Numbered from the stretch's first letter, positions 1 through 12,382 are shown. The stretch is DNA of 64,000 nucleotides from Psilocybe azurescens (GCA_023853785.1 JAJIRX010000601.1:1-64000), one strand, 5' to 3'. The notes: generated by a model from the letters alone, not told the origin. Made by a program: numbers and translations.

Positions 1-790
1 CCTCAATTTAGCACCAACATCGCGATATCCCACCCTTTATTTGCCGGTACTGCGATTTTCATATATTCCATAAGTGATTCATTGGTGAAGAACCATTTAG
101 GTTCCATATAATAATTGGCGTGTTGCGGACGATGCAAAAGAAACCTTCGATGCCAACGCAAATGTTAAGGCCTTTCATCTTTGATGTAGGTGAGCAGAAA
201 TAACACAAACCGTATAAGAATAACTTACAAGCTGTTGAATCGTTTTGAAGGTGCTGCAGAGCGACGTCCTTAACGCGAGCTTTGGCACTGGCACGTTGGC
301 GGTGGGTATCAGACGTGTTCTCGGCGTGGCGAACCATGATTTCCTCACGTTCGCCATCATCCAGCTTGTTATACTCGGCCACGAGCTCATCGCTATGGAG
401 CTTGGCTAAGGTGGGAGTCTCGCCATCTAGAAAGTCATTTGTTAGAAATGAAATTAACCAACAAGTACTAGCTTTATGCTTCTTACTTTCCCGAAAGCTC
501 TTCCGCCTTCATAGACTTGAATGCGTTAAAGGAATTGACTTTTGCCTGCTTCTGGACAAGGTGTGTCCCACCTTGAAAAAGAGGTCAAGAAAGTAGCGCT
601 CATTCTTATCGAAGCGTTGTGCCAGTTCAGCTGCAGTGTTCAATGTCGACTGCTTCCACTGCTGAAGAGCGCTGTCAATTTCTGCTTGACGAAGACTGTT
701 ACGAGCAGCCCTTTCTTTATGCTGAGTTTCTGTCAGTGGTGCAGCTGACGAGGTGGCATTTCAAGGGTGTGTGGGTGGAGCTAACACGGT
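1..790 (-). pseudogene. Decayed or error-broken gene of an agaricomycete-specific family, 3' end outside window
   Basis: Read on the minus strand, this shows a charged N-terminal part (KERAARNSLRQAEIDSALQ), then NSFNAFKSMKAEEL, an apparent intron at about 428-487, then DGETPTLAKLHSDELVAEYN, a conserved core GIEGFFCIVRNT and MEPKWFFTNESLMEYMKI near the window edge. The core resembles an uncharacterised protein family that is multi-copy in mushroom genomes; its function is unknown. The reading frame changes at least twice (about 560-585 and about 125), and the putative intron joins two incompatible phases. The gene continues to the left of the window. It may be a degenerate copy or carry assembly indels. 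I assign no function. Confidence 0.55.
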
Positions 791-1095
791 GGCCTGCATA
801 ATAATTCTGAGACCAAAAAAGGGAGAGAAAGGAGATTTTAGTTTTCCTCTTCAATGAAATAGTAATATATGATAGCCAGACAGTCAATATATTTTCGGTC
901 GTAGCAATCTACAAAAAGACAAGTCTTTTTTTTTTTTAAACACTCTGAACGGACCTACAACTAAAAGGGTATATGGCAATGACTCCGTTGAACATCAAAG
1001 CTGGCAGATGGTATGACAAAAACATTTTAGACTAGTAATGAATGTATATACCAAACCAATGTTCAGCGGACAAAGCTTGAATAATATTAAAGGAA

Positions 1096-2473
1096 TTAAG
1101 AAGAGGAACCGGAAGTAAATAAGCGCTGTGTGTTGGTAGGAACGGCACTCATCAGGGACATGAGCTCATTCAATAACATGTCCGGCACCCCAGCACCCAG
1201 GAGTTCCTCACGCCAAAGTACATACTAACCTTTCGCGAATGAGATCAATTGCGGAAAATGAGTCATCCAGATTATTAACATGGATGAAGTTGCTATATGA
1301 AGTATCATGAACATGTTTTGCAGGGCTGTTGACATTCAAAATCACGGAATTGTGGCGTGAAGGGTTGATGCTGCAGGGGTGAAATTGTGGAATTGTGGTG
1401 TGAAGGGGTTGATACCGCAGGGGATTCCAGTGATCCAGGAGAAGGATGTGCCTGTGGCGATTTCAGGATGTGATGAGCAGGGTTCCTGGAACGATGGGGA
1501 GTGCGTAGAGTGATGTGAGATGCGGATGGGGTTTCATAATGAGGAAGAATAGCAGAGCCAGTGGTCAGTCGGTCAATTCGTGATGAAAGCTCCTGTTCAC
1601 GGCGAAGTGATTCAGCAAGTGCTGCCTCAAGGTCTTTGATCGTGTTGCTGGCTGACTTCAGCTCATCATCCAAGATTCTCTGGTGCTCTGAAAGAGATAT
1701 ATTGCTGTCGCCGCCGTCAATAACAATGACCGATTTTCGTTGTCCATGGTATGCAAAACGACTGGAACCAGACAGCGTAGCAGAGGGAACAAGACCATGT
1801 TGAGCAAGCGGCGGAGGAGTGTGATTCGAGTTTGGAAGCGTCATGAGTTTTTCGGCGCATTTTCGTAGCATACAATTGTTGGAATGCCTATATCGTTGAT
1901 AAATCGCTGGACAATGTCAAAACAGCTTCAGCGCAACGCTCCTTGTTGATCAGGTGTCGGGAAAGTAGACATCCGATTTAATGTACTTGCATTGTTTGGG
2001 AGCACCGGGACGAGTGGTTCCATCGACATGAATAATGAGCGTTGTCCCACCAAAGCGCGATCCCAAAGAGCAGCCTAGTAAAACGGTAACGTCAGTACTT
2101 AGTTCAACACAGACAGAGATAACCACGCATCGCGAGTCGAACACCAGATTGCGAACAAGTTTTCGCAGATTAGCACGCGCAGTGGTTCCTGTATGGTCCT
2201 TGGGAGTATTTGACCGCAGAGCGATGTACTCCTCGTGAAACTCGTCTTCGTCAATGTTGCAGGACTTGGCCGATAGCCCAGCAGCGAACCAAGCCAGATC
2301 CGCAGAGTCAAACTGAGCACGGAATGCTTTGAAAACGCCCGGATCTTTGGGAAGCTTTCCAAGGCGGCGTCTGAGATCAAAGAGGCCAAGAGGATGGAAA
2401 GTGAGGGAGGTCCATGGCAAAGGATAGTCCCCATATTGGGTGGGGGATCGATACCGACATACGGCACTGACAT
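1096..2473 (-). pseudogene. Decayed agaricomycete-specific coiled-coil protein gene
   Basis: The ATG at 2471-2473 opens MSVPYVGIDPPPNMGTI. The coding signal then moves to another frame (LFDLRRRLGKLPKDPGVFKAF, later CKYIKSDVYFPDT), again to FINDIGIPTIVCYENAPK, and again to a stretch with a clear heptad coiled coil (HQRILDDELKSASNTIKDLE onward, about 1560-1690). A final exon ends NELMSLMSAVPTNTQRLF with a stop at 1096. This order (N-terminal globular region, coiled coil, short C-terminal tail) matches an uncharacterised protein family common in mushroom genomes. At least three frame changes are needed, so it is probably a pseudogene, although indel errors could contribute. It lies in the same orientation as the gene to its left. 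No function is known to me. Confidence 0.5.
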
Positions 2474-2500
2474 GGTGGCCAGTGAGGAACTACATAACAT

Positions 2501-3653
2501 TGGATTTTGACTTGGCTTTTATGACTGCAAGTCCGGCGAACAGGGACCAGGGACAGGACGACCCTGTCGTCCTTTGCTGTATTCGGTAAGATGAGATCTC
2601 AGTGAAATCGCAGTCATGAAAAAGGATGAGTTGTTACCAAATCGGGACCACAGGCAACCTTGCACCCTTTCCGATGCAGTGGTGAACTAGTGACTGTGCA
2701 CCCAATATTGTCTGTATCCATACTATAAATTTTGTCCTCGTGTAAAAATATAATCTCCTCAATATGAATTACTCCACTGATCATTTTGAGTGAGAATCCC
2801 ATGGAAAATTTGTGTTTAATCTAACGCATTTTTTGGTTCAAATCCATCATCACACTTGATGTACTCTATTACTGGGCTCATGTTGGAGTATTTTAGAATA
2901 ATATATACATCCTGAATTGTTCTGGAGCGTGCACGCTTAGCTCTACTCCTCTGTCCAACCATATTATCGACTCGCAACTTGTTCATTACCTCAATTTTTG
3001 TTTACAGAGACCCTTGACGGTCTTTCAACTGACTAAAATTGTCTGTAATTGAGCAGGAGTATAGGTTTACATATATATGTAAGCTTATATAACTTAATCT
3101 ACCGCCGTAACTTGCAGAACGTGCTTTGCATCCTGGGTTTGTGCGAGAACGTTAATATTCACTCAACTTCCCACATGTTGCGTCGTGTTTTACTTTTGGT
3201 CATTTTTGACCCATAACCATCTCCCAACTCAACCAATTTCTAGCTACGACACACCGTGTTGGTATGTAACTATCAGAAGATTCAAAACACAGATTTAAAT
3301 TATAGTACAGTCATATCGTATCGCCAGACCAATGAATACACTTCGAGGGAAGCTAAATAAACGCCGGTGAATGAAGGACTTCCCTGTTGCATCGATACAA
3401 TAGATATAGATTTGTGTCGCATTAATGGAACGCTCGAGCATTTACAGCCATACTCGAATATAGAAGAGCCATAACTACAAAACAATTAAGTGTCCTGTTT
3501 CATTGCAGCTCTGGGGTAAGTAGTAACTGGTCTCAAAGCCTCGCGGTTTTCAACTAATTTCGAGCTCGCATTCAATTACTCTTCAGCACATACTAAAGGG
3601 AGGAATAAAAGTGGTATATTGGGCTACAACGGACAGATACACCAAATGTAACC
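2501..3653. other. AT-rich intergenic region
   Basis: This stretch has only short unconvincing open frames. It lies between the decayed coiled-coil gene and the 3' end of the KDZ transposase. I could not identify terminal inverted repeats of the KDZ element here by eye. Confidence 0.5.
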
Positions 3654-6600
3654 TCAACTATTAAAAGAAAATGTATCTAAAATATTTACAACTACATCAA
3701 TATCGACATCCGTATGCTCATCTTCAGCTACCATATCATCCCACTTGACAACTTCAACCTCAACTCGTGTAATCCCAAGAATTGTTGTTACCCAAGCCGG
3801 AGGAGGAACGTTCTCATTGAGGGATGGGTCACGACCTTTCCGTTGGCCATAAAGCAAACTCCCACTGAAGCCTGGCAGTCGGCTCGTTTGCAGAAGGCGC
3901 TCGACAATTTTTTCATGGATCAGGTTACGAGGCGCCCAACGGGAAGAGATCTCGAGCGCGAGAGGAGGGTTGACTATAATATTGGCACATACAGCACGGT
4001 AGTGATCGACGTGATCGTCATATAAGAATGTTAACAGGCTGACGGATTTCGACATTCAGCCGAACCAGCTCCTCCTTAGCTCGTTTGATCTGGAAATACA
4101 TAACCATTCCTTCTCGATTGGCTGGCTGAGCCCATTCTAATGTTCGAATGTCCTGTCGAGTATCCTTCAAAGGTCGAAGTCGGCGAGATTCACAGAAGCA
4201 ATGACAGTCTCCCATGTCAATGTAACCCGAGGTGGAACCATCTGAAGAGCGGCCTCATTGTAGCATTTCAATGCCGACTGGATGGCATCTGCTCTGGTCC
4301 TGAGCGACTTCGTGATCTTTTCTCTAAGCTTGTATCCTATTACGAAAGTCAGAACATAATTTTGAAACGGAAGGGCAAAGAAGTAACATACCTACCCCAC
4401 TCATTCCAAGTTTCTTCATCTCGAAGAGGCGTTGGACAACCAGCCTTTCAAGATCATCTAGGGCCCTGCGATATTTACGTTCGCGAACCACCACCAAGGC
4501 GTCCTCGTACTCAGACATAGTAGGTGTCCACCTGATCGCAATATCGTTCGCCTCCTCATATCAAAGGACCTCCTCGTTCTTGGCCACCCAACGCTGAAAT
4601 GTCGTCCGATTTTGAGTCATGATTGGTGTAATCTGCGGGCCTGTATAGCCTTCCCAGATCATGAGGCGATCACGATCGGCATACAAGGCCTGAGCAGCAT
4701 CTGCTTTCTTCCTAGTGGCGAGTGAGTAAGAGAGATGAGGAAGAGATGTATACACGCACTTGAGCAAGTCCAGATCAAACAAGAGTTCCATATACTCCAC
4801 CTACGCCCTGTTCATTTTCTGGCTCCGTCCGCAGACCTGCCAGGTACCTGCGTTCACTGATTAGGTAGTTCTCGTAGTCTTCGGCGCCAATATTCAGCTG
4901 TACAGAAAGCTCGGCAAGACGGGGTGAGTCGATATCAATCTTCTCTAAGGCTTGGCGGTAGTTTTGATAAATGAAGTTCCCTTTAATCATTTATGTCAAT
5001 TGCTAACAATATTGCAAGAGAAAAAAATTACCTGAGGAGGCGTGCTTGTCTACGTCATGGAGATCAAAGTGTTCATTGATGTGCTGCTGCCGGTGATAGG
5101 GTGTTGCTAGCCTCGTAACAGATGCCAGTTCATTGGAGCGGAAGAATGTGCGTTCGCATTCTTCAAAATCTTCAAGTCCTACTCCTTCAACGTGAGAGAG
5201 GGTGCCACTCTACCTGACACCCACGATTGTGGGCATGACCATGAAAACGCCCGAACGACGCCCACCGAGACGAAATGCCACCCTTTTCTCATTTAGGCAG
5301 CTCTTTTTCAGAGTGGTTATGAAAGCACACATGATGTCGTATCCGAGACATATGTCAGATCCGAAATCGTCAACCAATCGGTTGACAGTTGCAAGGGATA
5401 CTTCATCCTGTCAATCAAAAGTCAGAACAAAGAACCTGCCAGGAAAGGACAACGTACAGCTCGCCGCTGCGAATCATATCACATACTACAAGGACATGAC
5501 CATGGCGGCAGACCGCTAAAAAATCCCAGCGATTGCGAATAGCGCATACATCTTCTTTCGTGCCTCGGGGCCCGCGATTCCTCCATCTGTCCACGCAGGT
5601 ATTGAGGCACTTGGCTGGCTCATCGTGTTCTACAACATTAAGCCATGCAACCTCTTCAAGATTGAGATCTTCGACAGTATCCGAGTAGGTGTGTCTGGAG
5701 GTACTGGATTTCCTGCCGCCGAATGCTGCGATGACGGGTTCCGTGTAGCTGAAGATGGCTGTAGACGATATTTAGCTGGCTTTATAAGACATACATGTGA
5801 AATCGCACCATTTTAACCTTCTTAACCTCATCCTTAAATTTGTCCACGTCCTCCGAAGAAATCCAACGATCCGACATTGTAGAGCGAGTGTCTGTACGAG
5901 CTGAACCGGCTCGAAAAACACAATCCACGAGTTTGAGCGAGTTATTACCGTCCATGGCAGCCAACAGTCGGTATTTCAAGGTGGGTTCATCTTCTACCTC
6001 ATAAAGACAGGGAGGGCAGACATTTTGCTTTTTCCATGATTCGTCACGTCCCAGTTCACGCGCGAACAAGCTTCTCGACACCTCGAAGGATTTCCAGGTA
6101 GCAGTCATATGCGTTACTGAGCTGGTCGGCAAGATATGATTTATGGGGTACCTGCAAAGTAATTCAGACCACCGTCATGGAGAATTTTGTTGTGAAACTC
6201 ACACCATGATAATGGTTCAACACCTTTGAAAATGCGTCGAGGCTGAAACGAGGGAGCTACGCTGGTCGTAACTGTCGATAAAAACGTGAACGTTTAGACT
6301 GAAAACCCCATCTGAGGTTGTTCAGGTGATGTTCCAATAATGCCGAATTCGCAAGAGTAACAGTGGCCGATATAGATTCCGAGGAATAAAAGAAAGAACG
6401 TTTTCCAGCGCCCTGTCAAAAAATCAGCATGTGAGACTCAAAATGGAAGGTAGTACAACCTTCCAAAGAAATAACTTCGATCGACCATTCCTTATCGTTC
6501 CTATCCTCTGCGGTCCTATCCTCCGTGTTCCCTGTAGGTGGGCCACCCTGCTGAAATTTGAGGAATGCGTCGACCAGATTGGGCATTACGGATTTCCAGG

Positions 6601-7101
6601 CTCGGACCTGCCGTTCTACTCGGTCTTTTCGTTTTCGATGGTCCTTGCATTTCCTGATATTGTTAGTACGTCTGAGATAGATTTTAAGCTGAAGCCCACT
6701 CACTGCGCAGAAAGGGTGTCGAGGAACAAGTCTTGAAGCTGAGTTTCTCCTCCAGCATGGCTAAAGAAAAAACCTTCCTCTCCAGGCGGTGGTTGTATGA
6801 AGGCCGCTGACTCTTCATTGACCCAAGCGGTATCATTCAGGTCGACATCGTTCTCGTCAACCAAATCTTCCCGGTGTTCGAAGCTTAGTGCTGATAAACC
6901 ATCAGTATTGAGAAATAATCTGAGAGCAGAGTATCGCTTACCCGCTACTTGGACCTTGTGTGCCGCCTTTTCTTTGGCGAGCTGCTTTGCTGTCTTGTTG
7001 AGCTTCACGCATTTCTGAACAGGTTGGGTCAGCTGTCGAATTCCAAAACTCGTTCGCGAAGATACAGAGACGCTGCTAGAAAGACCTTTGCGTTTGGGCA
7101 T
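3654..7101 (-). CDS. KDZ-superfamily DNA transposase with CxC cysteine cluster
   Basis: This is a multi-exon gene starting MPKRKGLSSSV (ATG at 7099-7101) and ending near 3654. The N-terminal part is basic (LNKTAKQLAKEKAAHKVQVA), followed by an SDL-type linker, RRTNNIRKCKDHRKRKDRVE and a tyrosine-rich YDCYLEILR segment. The hallmark is the cysteine cluster VCPPCLYEVEDEP followed by LAAMDGNNSLKLVD (about 5900-6040); the Asp of MDGN is the usual first acidic residue of the KDZ nuclease core. Further down are LVDDFGSDICLGYDIMCAF (about 5330-5390), a coiled region ending in QNRTTFQRWVAKN and a C-terminal tail. Family knowledge: KDZ elements are cut-and-paste-type transposons abundant in agaricomycetes. 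A frame change near 6070 (before GRDESWKKQNV) suggests one indel, so activity is uncertain. Terminal repeats were not found. Confidence 0.85.
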
Positions 7102-7380
7102 CGAGAGTAGCAAGAATGGGCCAGGAGAGTCGAGGATTGTTGCAGGGAGACATAATGAGTAAGAACAAGGGCGTCTTCCCACGGACTCATTCTCGCCGTT
7201 TCCTGATGAATAGACATTAATTGATTGACAAGTGACAGGTGTCCATGGTGCCGCCACCGGAGTACCTGAAAACGAACTCACCCAAAAAGGATATTGAGCT
7301 CAGGCTCTCCCTCAAGTCTCCAAGTTCTCCCATCGCCGTTGGCAGCGTAGGATGAGTACTCCAATTGAATGCTACAGTAG

Positions 7381-7980
7381 TTTACATTCAATGTTATTTT
7401 ATTAAATTCTTAAGCACCTTTAAAATATAGAAGAAATTAACAGAAAAGCGCAATGAGAAGGGAAGGAGTTGGGGAAATGACCAGGGAAGGAATATAGATG
7501 GAAATAGAAAGAAGGGCGGGGAAGGGACATGGCCAGGAATGGAAGGGCTACCACAAAAGGGAATGGCGCGCAGAGCGGGCGGACTGTGGGAGCAGAGCGG
7601 GCGGACAGTGGGCGCACGGTGACATACACGCCGGAGGTGCCTGGCGGGATGGGAAGCCGAGGAGGTGTTGCGGAGCGTTGTCCGGATGGGGCGGCACTGG
7701 TGGGTGGTCATGTTACCTGGCGATGGACAGGGTCGTCTAAGATAATCTGTATCATATTTATCTAGGTAATCTTGTCTTATCTATACTTATCTAATCCGTT
7801 ATCTAGTCTAATCTGTCTCCTTGTCTAATCTATGACGATGAGCAAAAATCTCGTTAAAGTGGGAGACCTCTGGGTAGGAATCTCGGCGGGTAAGGGAAAG
7901 CCGGAAAAGCATTCAAATTTAACCGGGTATAGTGACCGTTTCCTGTCAACAAATGTGACAGCGGGGTGGGAACCTTAAGT
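7381..7980. other. Spacer with GC-rich and TAATCT-rich simple sequence
   Basis: Upstream of the KDZ gene. About 7560-7620 contains a short duplicated motif (GAGCGGGCGGAC twice). About 7740-7840 is a degenerate array of CTAATCT/TTATCTA motifs. Open frames here on both strands are low-complexity and unsupported. The tandem-unit homology begins at about 7981. Confidence 0.5.
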
Positions 7981-9453
7981 GGGCCAAAAGCCCGTCAGAC
8001 TTGGATCCAAGCACAACCACACAACAATTAATTAAGAGAATGACGGAATAGAAAAAGAGCAGAAAATAGAGAACGATTTATGACACATTATTATAAGATA
8101 ACGACTTCTCGGTATATAGTCAGTAATACAAAATGGTCTGGCAGTAGCACTCAGTGCGCAGTGCAGATTCACTCAGAACTTGTCTGGTACTGGTATTGAG
8201 CATCAAGCAACCAAGCAACCCCACCTAGTTACAAACTCCCTATGGCCGCCTTCAGTGGACACTTGATCTGTCTAGTGTGCACACGGTGATAGAGAGTGAA
8301 TATGCTTATTCTATATTTAAAAATCACAGAGTACTGGGATCGTCTACATCTACGTTAAAACATAGGCAATAAGGAAAGAAAAGGCAAAAGAGAGGTCACC
8401 GGCTTTGATCCCTCAGTTATACGGGGAATAGGACGGGAAATCACAAGCTCTTTTATCTTTATATCGAGTCTCGAGTCTCGAGTATTAGGAGCATCAAGAC
8501 AGTTCGTAATAGTACAGTATACTACTATATACTATGAGTATCGACGTTTAATCTACGGATTTTGAATGGATGGTTGGTCAGCCCTAAATTGTGCGTGTGC
8601 AGGTGCTTCAACAACCAGTTTTTGTGTTTTGCTGTGTTGTGTAAAGAGGAATCACAAAACATTTGACGGAATTGTGGCCCCCTACGCTGCTCAACATGGT
8701 AATGTAAAGAATACATTGTTTGCTTGTTCTCGCAAAGGGGCATTGAAGATACTACATACATACATAATAAGCACGCACGTACGCACAAGTTCGATGCGAT
8801 GATACTCGGATCACATGTGCTTTCAGAGTAGCGTGGTGGTGATAATCGACACAGGTTCAGGATTGGTGGGTTCCCTGGTGGGTCACGACCCACGACTGCA
8901 TCCTTGCAAGTTCCCAGCTGCATCAAGTTAATCTTATATGGACATATGGGCAGTGGGGAGTCTGGTCTCGTAATAGGCCAATGCTTACCGACCACAGTAC
9001 AATCGCCAGTCGCATCCGTTACTTGGTTATACATATAAAGGTTCGAACCCCAACCAGCGGATTATTTTGAGATGGCTTGTCCGAAATGACAACATGGACG
9101 AAAATGATTTCCTCTACAGTGAAAATATATACTCAAAGATTGATTGCACTATTGGTGCGTTGGAGATGTGTCGGAAGCTCGGACTTACAGCACTCCTTTC
9201 TACAATTATTAATCTCTTTGTCCTGATCTTTCGCGTTGTCAACATACCTCTTTAACAAGAGAATAGCAGGCAATATTTGTTTAGTTTAAGTACATCAGAC
9301 CAACTACTTTGAGCGAACATAAATATAAATAGGCTACCATCAGGACTTGTCATGAGACATCAACGAGAAAAAATTGAACACCGAATAGCTGATTACAGAA
9401 AGAAAAGGGAAATTGAGTGTAATCTCAAAATATACGAAATAATATCGGGATAT

Positions 9454-10504
9454 TTATGCCTCCAAAATGCGCTTTCCAAAGCGGTATACCTGAGTAACTT
9501 GGCTAACAGTCATAATAGCCAGAAATATGACACTCGATATGTGCCATGCTTGTACTCGCTTCTGATTGAACTCCATTTCGTTCGTGGGATTTACGCACAT
9601 TGCGATGGCGAGTAAAGTCACAATACAGAAGAACATCGCCCTATTAATATCATATCGTTGTACGCATCCGATAGTACTTGAGTGCACTCAGTCAAGGGAC
9701 AAAACCCACCAGACAAATAGAGAAACTGGGAGGCATAGACATGTCCAGAATTCAATTGCATCTCGATTGTTGAGACCGCGGGAAGCCTTAATGGTAGTTC
9801 AAAAGTAAGATGACGTTTGAAAGTGATGATATGCTTCACTGACCTTCAACCATTCTTTAATAAAACGCTCTGATTTGAATTTACCGTTCATTTGAAGGTA
9901 GAAGCCAGCAATTATGAGACCATTGGCGGAGCATATCAGCATAGATAGAACTGATGTGCGGGCATATATGTTTGCATTGATACCTGGGATTTGAAAGAAA
10001 CTGAGTGGAAATCTATGTCAGATAATAAATTAATTTTCTAGTGTTAGGGTTTGAATTTACAGCTCTTACGGAAGGAGAATAATGCAACCAGTGCAGGTGA
10101 TTGACCATGCCTTGACCAACCAAATCATGATCTCATCCCACTGCTCTCGAAATCGGTTCTCCGGGTTATTTGCAGCGAAGTTGGCTTCACCGTCTTGACA
10201 AAGACGGGGACTAATTCTCATCGAGCTCAATCGAGGTAATTTCTCCGAATGGAGCCTCGGCATAAGCCATGTATCTATGGAGTAGAAGGTGGAGGCCAAA
10301 ATTATGCACCACTGCAAGTGCAGCATACAATGAAAATGAAAGGCGACCCCAAAAGGACCGTTCCGACTCGAATTTTGGATTTCCCTCTCTGGCAAAATAT
10401 CAATTAAAGAGGTACTATATACCTGATCAGGAATTCACTGCTGACCTTGATTCTAATGCCGCCCTGGGTTCTCCATCACTACGTAGGGAAGTCGTAGGAT
10501 TCAT
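9454..10504 (-). pseudogene. Multi-pass membrane protein, unit 1 copy (frameshifted)
   Basis: This is homologous to the intact gene at 18546-19591. Shared segments are MIWLVKAWSITCTGCIILLP, exon 2 (FFQIPGINANIYARTS...), the FWTCLCLP membrane segment and the last exon CVNPTNEMEFNQKRVQAW to VYRFGKRILEA. Compared with unit 2 it has frame changes in exon 1 (after the QFRI/QNSS region) and an extra base in the segment before the last intron, which brings a stop into frame. The transmembrane segments are still recognisable. It is a pseudogene unless the indels are assembly errors; copy 3 shares the extra bases, which argues against random error. Confidence 0.7.
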
Positions 10505-10700
10505 GAACTGGGATTTAGTATCGCAGGTGAGAGTGTAATGAGAGGGGGCTTGTCTTTGTTCTGCGAAAGAGGGCAAAAGAGACTGGGATATGAAGCTGTC
10601 AAGATGTCAACAGCACAGAACAGATTGGTATTTAACTGCAGAACATCTGAGGACAGTCCCAACCCAGATATAAAACTGCAACGCTACTCGGGTAGGATTT

Positions 10701-11560
10701 ATGTAAGTCGCTAATAACACGACACACCTCTCTGTTCAGCATCTCGATATATCAAGTTATTTTGGGACTGGCTTGAACCTTCGGAGCCTGTCTGTAGATA
10801 TAGGCAGATGCGGGTACGTCAATACGAATAGAACACTACATTGTTACTCGTGCAGGGTCTACATCAGTCGCAAATAACACGACGCACCTCTCTGTTTAGC
10901 ATCTCGATATATCAAGTTATTTTGGGACTGGCTTGAACCTTCGGAGCCTGTCTGTAGATATAGGCAGATGCGGGTACGTCAATACGAATAGAACACTACA
11001 TTGTTACTCGCGCAGGGTCTACATCAGTCGCAAATAACACGACGCACCTCTCTGTTCAGCATCTCGATATATCAAGTTATTTTGGGACTGGCTTGAACCT
11101 TCGGAGCCTGTCTGTAGATATAGGCAGATGCGGGTACGTCAATACGAATAGAACACTACATTGTTACTCGTGCAGGGTCTACATCAGTCGCAAATAACAC
11201 GACGCACCTCTCTGTTCAGCATCTCGATATATCAAGTTATTTTGGGACTGGTTTGAACCTTCGGAGCCTGTCTGTAGATATAGGCAGATGGGGGCACGTC
11301 AATACAAATAGAACACTACATTGTTACTTGCGCAGGGTCTACATCAGTCGCAAATAACACGATGCACCTCTCTGTTCAGCACCTCGATATATCAAGTCAT
11401 TTTGGGACTGGTTTGAACCTTCGGAGCCTGTCTGTAGATATAGGCAGATGCGAGCACGTCAATACAAATAGAACACTGCATTGTTACTCGCGCAGGGTCT
11501 ACAGCAGTCGCAAATAACACGAGGCACCTCTCTGTTCAGGACCTGCTATCAAGTTATTTT
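10701..11560. repeat. 160-bp tandem satellite, about 5.3 copies
   Basis: Repeat starts fall at 10701, 10861, 11021, 11181, 11341 and 11501, exactly 160 bases apart. Each unit begins (A/C)ATCAGTCGCAAATAACACG and contains a CATCTCGATATATCAAGTTA segment and a TTGTTACTCG(C/T)GCAGGGTCT end. Copies 2-4 are almost identical, while the flanking first and last copies are more diverged, which is typical of arrays homogenised from the middle. It is found only in unit 1. Confidence 0.97.
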
Positions 11561-11735
11561 TAGTACTGCATTGAAGCATGGAAATTGGCAGATATTGGTA
11601 GATATGTGCACATCAACACATATTAGTCAGTCGGCTTTCCGACCGCAATAAGTGTTTTTGACAAGGACGGTCATTATGGTGACACAAGGATAATTGTCTC
11701 TTTGGCTTTATCTTAGATATTTCCATGTTGGCATT

Positions 11736-11778
11736 GCTCAACTGTCCAAGACTAAATTCGCTCAACTGTCCAAGACTA
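11736..11778. repeat. Short direct duplication (24-bp period, 2 copies)
   Basis: GCTCAACTGTCCAAGACTA occurs at 11736 and again at 11760, in the AT-rich spacer after the satellite. Confidence 0.9.
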
Positions 11779-11896
11779 CATTGATGAGTCATCAGGCTAA
11801 TATAGGATTAAATACTCCTCAGTTGCATAAATAATGTAGACGAGAATCACAATTCAGCATTGATATCATTGGTATTTACAGGTACGGGCTTAGCGC

Positions 11897-12329
11897 TCAA
11901 TACCTTTGTTGGATTTTATGGAGAAGCTTGTCCAATGCCTGCTTGGCACTTTCCTTCTCTGATAGGCTGGAAGTCTGAAAGATCTTTAGAATCGTTCTAA
12001 GGTAAGGTCTTCCATTATCGGATGGGCGGGAAGTCGGAAATGTCATCAAAATTGTTCTAAGGTTGTGAGGGTTGGTTGTAGAATAGATGGTGCTATCTAT
12101 ATTTGACAGTACGCGACCGATGCTCACGGAATAAGGGACGAAGAATATCCATACTATCTTCTATTTGTTTTTCGCCTTTCGTTTTGTGATCGCTGATTAG
12201 CTGGTGGCACAAGTCCTTTGTGACATTATCTTCTGTCAAAAATTCTCCGCACTTGCAGTTGCTGTGGTGGCTGTGGCTGTGGTGGTGATTGGTCAATTCA
12301 GGATCGGGCAAATGTAAACGCACACGCAA
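11897..12329 (-). pseudogene. Unrecognised gene fragment shared by the units, with in-frame 60-bp duplication
   Basis: Two overlapping minus-strand frames may be one broken gene. The upstream part reads CKCGEFLTEDNVTKDLCHQL followed by ISDHKTKGEKQIEDSMDI; the downstream part carries NLRTILMTFPTS and LRTILKIFQTS. These come from a tandem duplication with a period of exactly 60 bases (11961 versus 12021), so it preserves the frame. The FLTEDNV stretch recurs in unit 2 (about 20734-20800, FLTDNNVMK) and unit 3 (about 29370-29410, FTDNNVIERS). I do not recognise the family. A CAC/CAT-rich (His) stretch precedes it. Confidence 0.4.
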
Positions 12330-12334
12330 ATGCT

Positions 12335-12382
12335 ATTGCTACTGTTGTTGCTGTGGTTGTGGTGGTGGTGGTGGTGATCGAA
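12335..12382. repeat. GTT/GGT microsatellite
   Basis: A run of trinucleotides (TGCTGTTGTTGCTGTGG then GGTGGTGGTGGTGGTGAT) sits at the homologous position in every unit (GCGGTGGCGGCGGCGGCTGG near 20815, GGTGGTGGTGGTGGTGAT near 29570), with different lengths. Confidence 0.85.

Noticed and set aside
7981..8350. Leader copies at 7981, 14506 and 24134 as LTRs of a retrotransposon
   Set aside because: No gag-pol, primer-binding site or TG...CA ends. The sequence maps to the upstream side of Gdt1 in each unit and is best explained by tandem duplication.
8525..9034. 169-codon minus-strand ORF
   Set aside because: The frame is not preserved at homologous positions 16890-18120 or 26260-27600, and it has no domain.
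9035..9060. tRNA-like B-box (GGTTCGAACC) repeated in each unit, possible tRNA or SINE
   Set aside because: The flanks do not fold into a tRNA: no matching acceptor or anticodon arms and no A box at the right distance. The motif is a 10-base palindrome inside a longer conserved block.
10701..11560. CRISPR-like array
   Set aside because: Eukaryotic context; the repeats are 160 bases with no unique spacers.
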